NCBI GenBank assembly: GCA_026394695.1
Contig: JAPKXT010000038.1
Location: forward strand, 1 to 25,161
DNA length: 25,161 bases
Source: Methanoregula sp.
GTDB taxonomy: Archaea > Halobacteriota > Methanomicrobia > Methanomicrobiales > Methanospirillaceae
Direction of reading: 5' to 3'
Shown here: positions 21,877 through 25,161 of the stretch, piece after piece
Layout of the letters: every line of letters begins with the position of its first letter
How positions within the stretch are numbered: position 1 is the first letter of the stretch
Notes under the pieces: model-generated
What the model saw: only the letters and a program-made list of their open reading frames with translations
What the model was told of the DNA's origin: nothing
Databases searched by the model: none
Position numbers and translations under genes: made by a program

Positions 21877-23403
21877 TTACTGTTTTGAGATATACCAACC
21901 AGTCTGCGTTTCATCAAGGATCTTATCAGCGGTCTTCTTTGTGGCAACGCTGACAACGATCATCGCAACGATTGCGATCACAAATGCATAAAACGAGAAG
22001 TGCAGAGGGATATTTGCAAAGTCAATGTTAAACACAACGATCTTGAAGTAATTGAGGAACCCGAAGACGAGTGATGTGACAAGGCCAAGGCTCATCGCTG
22101 CAATGGCTCCTTCACGGGTCGCACTGCGCCAGTACAGCCCAGCAAGAAGCGGGACTGCAAAGGTCGAGAGCATGACGCCGATCCCCATCCAGATGAGTAT
22201 TGCCAGCATCTCCGGGGGATTGATGGCAAGGATCATGCTCCCAATCGCGGAGAGGACAACGACAACTTTAGAGAGGAGGAGGACGCTCTTATCCGGGGCA
22301 TCCGGCCTCATGACTTTCTTGTACAGGTCCCAGGAAACCATAGCGCCGATAGTGAGCATGAGGCGGTCGGTAGTTGACATGACCGCCGCAAGGACAATAA
22401 CGGCAAAAATCCCCCATAATGCAACAGTGGGAATCGAGTTCTGAATGCCATACAGGATTATGGAATCCTGCGCATTTGCGACTTTGGGGAGCGCAAAAAT
22501 TCCCTCTTTTACCATGGATAGTCCCGCAAAACCGGTGAATTTCAGCAGGAACATCGCCGCACCGTAGATCAGGAATGCAGCCAGTGGTGCCCACTTGAAG
22601 AATTTGACATCTTTGATAGACAGCACGTTGTTGATAACATGAGGAGCACAGGCGAGTCCGATCATCAGGAGGATGGCAAATGAGAAGATGTACGGTACCG
22701 CAAACGCCCCGCTGGGGTTCCACGGCATAACGAGGTTCGGGTTGATAGTTGTCATAACCTCATTGACATGGGCGAAACCACCTGCGTAGAAGATGATGAT
22801 CGGTGCCATAACAATGACACCAATAATGAGAATGACTGACTGGATGAGGGATGCCCATGCGACAGCATAAAGGCCACCGATGGCAGTGTAGACCATGGTG
22901 ACAAGAGTCGCGATCACGAGGGCGAGCCAGAGTGGGATCTCAAACAACCACATCAGGACAATCGCAATAGCTGTGTACTGCCCGACAAGGTAGATCAGGG
23001 ATACAATGATACCGGCCACGGCAGCGAGAGAACGGAGTGCGACCGGGCTCTCGTAGCGGTGTGCAAGGTAATCCTGCACGGTCATGTACCCGGAGGTCTT
23101 TGCAACATTGTGGAGTTTGACCCCGAAGAATATGACACAGAACCCTATTGAAAGGGGAACGAAAATCTGTTCCCAGATAGTTGGCCAACCGGCCTTGTAC
23201 CCAAGACCGGAAACCCCAAGGAGTGACATCCCGGAGCAGACCGTCCCGATCATCAGGAGGACGAACACCCAGAATCCGAGCGACCGGCCGGCAATAAGGT
23301 AGTCTTCGGTATTTTTAATCTTCTTCGAAGCCCACGCGCCTATTGCAAGCATCCCGAGGAAATAGATCGAGACTATGACTATGGTGACAATATCAGCAGC
23401 CAT
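21877..23403 (-). CDS. Sodium:solute symporter family (SSS) transporter
   Basis: A 508-residue integral membrane protein with about 13 hydrophobic helices, the number expected for SSS. The opening segment YFLGMLAIGAWASKKIKNTEDYLIAGRSLG has the family's charged loop after helix 1. GYMTVQDYLAHRY and the STTDRLMLTIGAMVSWDLY segment (about 340-358), which forms part of the sodium site, are also characteristic. Members move pantothenate, proline, acetate or similar small acids with sodium; PanF- or acetate-type is possible but not proven. The start codon directly abuts the stop of a 34-residue membrane gene, which implies a two-part transporter. Confidence 0.92.
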   Translation of the reverse strand: MAADIVTIVIVSIYFLGMLAIGAWASKKIKNTEDYLIAGRSLGFWVFVLLMIGTVCSGMSLLGVSGLGYKAGWPTIWEQIFVPLSIGFCVIFFGVKLHNVAKTSGYMTVQDYLAHRYESPVALRSLAAVAGIIVSLIYLVGQYTAIAIVLMWLFEIPLWLALVIATLVTMVYTAIGGLYAVAWASLIQSVILIIGVIVMAPIIIFYAGGFAHVNEVMTTINPNLVMPWNPSGAFAVPYIFSFAILLMIGLACAPHVINNVLSIKDVKFFKWAPLAAFLIYGAAMFLLKFTGFAGLSMVKEGIFALPKVANAQDSIILYGIQNSIPTVALWGIFAVIVLAAVMSTTDRLMLTIGAMVSWDLYKKVMRPDAPDKSVLLLSKVVVVLSAIGSMILAINPPEMLAILIWMGIGVMLSTFAVPLLAGLYWRSATREGAIAAMSLGLVTSLVFGFLNYFKIVVFNIDFANIPLHFSFYAFVIAIVAMIVVSVATKKTADKILDETQTGWYISKQ

Positions 23404-23508
23404 TTAGTCATGCCCCTTAAACGTTAGTCCCCAATAGAGCAGTGCAGCAATCACAACAACGATTGTTATACCAACCGACAGGATGGTGATATCCGGTAAT
23501 CCAAACAT
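23404..23508 (-). CDS. 34-residue symporter small accessory protein
   Basis: The ORF encodes one membrane helix (ITILSVGITIVVVIAALLYWGLTF) with a short N-terminus and a KGHD tail. Its stop is directly followed by the symporter ATG, with AAGGGG inside its last codons serving as the symporter's ribosome site. A tiny single-helix protein next to an SSS transporter matches the symporter small accessory protein families known from bacteria and archaea; this match is from memory. There is no ribosome site upstream of its own ATG, but a GTTATATC box lies about 33 bases away, so the transcript is probably leaderless. It may stabilise or regulate the transporter. Confidence 0.75.
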   Translation of the reverse strand: MFGLPDITILSVGITIVVVIAALLYWGLTFKGHD

Positions 23509-23537
23509 TTTATCATTTTAAATTGTAGTATGCTAAG

Positions 23538-23545
23538 ATATAACA
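23538..23545 (-). promoter_or_regulatory. Probable TATA box of the symporter operon
   Basis: On the minus strand GTTATATC lies about 33 bases before the ATG at 23508, the usual archaeal spacing. Confidence 0.5.
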
Positions 23546-23636
23546 CAATCGAAATTTGCCGAAATATTATTAAATTTATAAAAATCGCTCATTCTGCTCT
23601 TATTTTTCACTAACAACCTTTGAACGTTTTCAAACC

Positions 23637-23662
23637 AAAAAAACAATAGTCAATAAAAAAAA
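23637..23662 (-). terminator. Double poly-U terminator of the ilvBN operon
   Basis: On the minus strand a U8 run (23655-23662) and a U7 run (23637-23643) follow the stop of ilvN within 40 bases, a typical euryarchaeal terminator. Confidence 0.65.
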
Positions 23663-23673
23663 TGAATGGAGAA

Positions 23674-24177
23674 TTATTTTGAACTGGTAACCGTCTTTGA
23701 ACCCCGGAGGATTCCGATTGTCCCCGTCCGGACAAATTCCTTAACACCATACTGGCGGAGTAGTTTCTCCATGGCATCGATCTTTTCTGTATCACCGATC
23801 ACTTGGAGAATAAGGGATTTTGCACCAACATCAACAATCTGGGCCCGGAAAATGGACGCAATCTGCATGATCTCTGCTCGGGAAGTTCCCTGTTCCGCGG
23901 TCACTTTGATCAGGGCAAGTTCACGTTCCACCCGCTCATTTTCTGTTAAATCCGAGACCTTGATGATGTCTATGAGTTTATTGAGCTGCTTCATCACCTG
24001 TTCAACTTTTTCATCATCCCCAATTACAACGATGGTGATACGGCTCATACCGGGTTCTTCGCAGGGACCAACAGCAAGGCTCTCGATATTGAACCCCCGT
24101 CGTGAAAAAAGCCCGGTAACCCGTGAAAGGACACCGGCCCTGTTCTCGACCAGTATGGAAAGCGTGTGCGGTTTCAT
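23674..24177 (-). CDS. ilvN: Acetolactate synthase regulatory (small) subunit
   Basis: The 167-residue subunit binds the catalytic IlvB protein and carries feedback control by branched-chain amino acids. The N-terminal ACT domain is clear (TLSILVENRAGVLSRVTGLF, about 5-24, then RGFNIESLAVG, about 27-37) and MSRITIVVIGDD continues the fold. The C-terminal domain (about 80-155) has LALIKVTAEQGTSRAEIMQIASIFRAQIVD and the strand LILQVIGDTEKIDAM. Length fits the family. Its ATG overlaps the stop of ilvB by four bases (ATGA), so the subunits are coupled. A double U-run follows. Confidence 0.96.
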   Translation of the reverse strand: MKPHTLSILVENRAGVLSRVTGLFSRRGFNIESLAVGPCEEPGMSRITIVVIGDDEKVEQVMKQLNKLIDIIKVSDLTENERVERELALIKVTAEQGTSRAEIMQIASIFRAQIVDVGAKSLILQVIGDTEKIDAMEKLLRQYGVKEFVRTGTIGILRGSKTVTSSK

Positions 24178-25161
24178 TTCGGGTGCCCCCCAATCATCTC
24201 ATTGATTGCAGCACCGGCAGGAACCATAGGGAACACATTCTCTTCGCGTTCGATCCTGAAGTCCATCACAAACGGACCGTCACAGTCAAGTGCCGCCCTG
24301 AGTGCAGGCATGACGTCATCAGGGGATTCCACTTTCACTCCCTCAATTCCGTAGGCATTGGCGATCTTGACGAACTCAACAGGCGGAAGCTCGGTGAATG
24401 AATAGCGCCGGTCATAGAAAAGCTCCTGCCACTGCCGCACCATGCCAAGGAATCTGTTGTTCAGGATCGCAATCTTGACGGGGATCTTGTTGTGGGAGAT
24501 TGTACCAAACTCCTGGATATTCATCTGGATGCTTCCATCACCGGCAACATCGAAAACCGGAATGTCCGGCCGTGCAAAGTGCGCCCCCATTGCAGCAGGG
24601 AGACCGTAACCCATCGTGCCAAGCCCGCCGCTGGTTATCCAGGTCCGTGGATTTTTAAAGCAATAGTGCTGGGCGGTCCACATCTGGTTCTGCCCGACTT
24701 CAGAGACAATGATCGCATCTCCTTTCAGGAGTTCGCTCATCTGCCTGACCACAAACTGCGGGTGAAGCCTGCCATCATCGGGACATGTGAGCGGGTGGTG
24801 CTGTTTCCAGTGTTTTATCTTCTTGAGCCAGGCATCCTTTAGCCCGTTCTTTTTCAGCATCGAGAGCATATCCTGTAAGACAGCCTTTACATCCCCGACT
24901 ACCGGTACATCAACACGCTTGTTTTTTCCGATTTCTGCAGGATCAATATCGATATGAATGATTTTTGCATGAGGTGCAAACGTATCCGTCTTGCCGGTCA
25001 CGCGGTCATCGAACCGCACGCCGATGGAAAACAGGACATCACTTTCCGTGATGGCAAAATTGGCATATTCCGTTCCATGCATCCCAAGCATCCCGAGATT
25101 GAGCGGGTGATCCCCCGGAATGCAGCCGAGTCCCATGAGAGTGGTGGCAATCGGGATTCCC
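24174..25161 (-). CDS. ilvB: Acetolactate synthase catalytic (large) subunit, 5' end missing
   Basis: IlvB condenses two pyruvates (or pyruvate and 2-oxobutyrate) using thiamine diphosphate and FAD, the first step of valine, leucine and isoleucine synthesis. The window holds the C-terminal 329 residues; the frame stays open to the right edge (GIPIATTLMG precedes the first internal Met) and the N-terminal domain lies beyond. Visible are the FAD-domain segment GMHGTEYANFAITESDVLFSIGVRFDDRVTGK, and the thiamine diphosphate motif beginning at VAGDGSIQMN and ending about 30 residues later at ILNN. The C-terminus (GPFVMDFRIEREENVFPMVPAG) is complete. It is co-transcribed with ilvN. Confidence 0.96.
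   Translation of the reverse strand, partial: GIPIATTLMGLGCIPGDHPLNLGMLGMHGTEYANFAITESDVLFSIGVRFDDRVTGKTDTFAPHAKIIHIDIDPAEIGKNKRVDVPVVGDVKAVLQDMLSMLKKNGLKDAWLKKIKHWKQHHPLTCPDDGRLHPQFVVRQMSELLKGDAIIVSEVGQNQMWTAQHYCFKNPRTWITSGGLGTMGYGLPAAMGAHFARPDIPVFDVAGDGSIQMNIQEFGTISHNKIPVKIAILNNRFLGMVRQWQELFYDRRYSFTELPPVEFVKIANAYGIEGVKVESPDDVMPALRAALDCDGPFVMDFRIEREENVFPMVPAGAAINEMIGGHPK

Noticed and set aside
23674..25161. Possible ilv leader or attenuator at the ilvBN locus
   Set aside because: The 5' end of ilvB is outside the window, so no leader can be seen.
1..25161. CRISPR array, insertion sequence or prophage
   Set aside because: No regularly spaced repeats, no transposase or phage protein, and no paired terminal repeats with target duplications were found by reading.

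Overview
The window looks like chromosomal DNA of a methanogenic euryarchaeon. The best markers are SepCysS (tRNA-dependent cysteine synthesis), a GHMP-fold beta-ribofuranosylaminobenzene 5'-phosphate synthase (methanopterin pathway), a ThiI of the methanogen type with a CxxC motif and no rhodanese domain, short overlapping ATGA/TTGA gene junctions, poly-U terminators and TATA-like boxes. Gene content and moderate base composition suggest Methanomicrobiales, perhaps Methanoregulaceae. The lineage is an inference from gene recall, not from a search.

Layout. 1-1386: end of an unidentified + strand gene, then a two-gene minus operon of conserved archaeal proteins. 1554-2747: thiI. 2816-4030: a decayed patch with a radical-SAM N-terminal remnant, a small Cys protein and about 700 bp of AT-rich DNA. 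4031-5509: two-domain polyphosphate:AMP phosphotransferase. 5730-7090: SepCysS preceded by a coupled 60-residue protein. 7448-10116: homospermidine synthase and ornithine-type decarboxylase, a polyamine operon. 10199-12279: YkgJ-type cysteine protein and two unknown proteins. 12280-12936: tandem repeat and a cluster of GC-rich hairpins, leading into an orphan D12-class adenine methyltransferase. 14012-16830: small-molecule or protein methyltransferase, secreted PEGA-repeat protein and a DedA gene broken by a one-base frameshift. 16839-17918: methanopterin gene with two adjacent perfect palindromes at its promoter. 18089-19231: a lipoprotein and a small membrane protein. 19269-21820: minus-strand FAD oxidoreductase, GT2 glycosyltransferase and hotdog thioesterase. 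21877-23508: sodium:solute symporter with a 34-residue membrane partner. 23674-25161: ilvN and the 3' part of ilvB.

Functional links. thiI and SepCysS both concern tRNA and sulfur chemistry. The decarboxylase should supply putrescine to homospermidine synthase. The FAD oxidoreductase and glycosyltransferase probably act on a surface glycan or lipid-linked sugar. ilvBN starts branched-chain amino acid synthesis. I find no tRNA or rRNA gene, no CRISPR array and no intact insertion sequence. I did not find a clearly new multi-gene system. The best candidates for something undescribed are the 60-residue protein coupled to SepCysS, the paired palindromes before the methanopterin gene, the hairpin cluster upstream of the orphan methyltransferase, and the bacterial-looking homospermidine operon.
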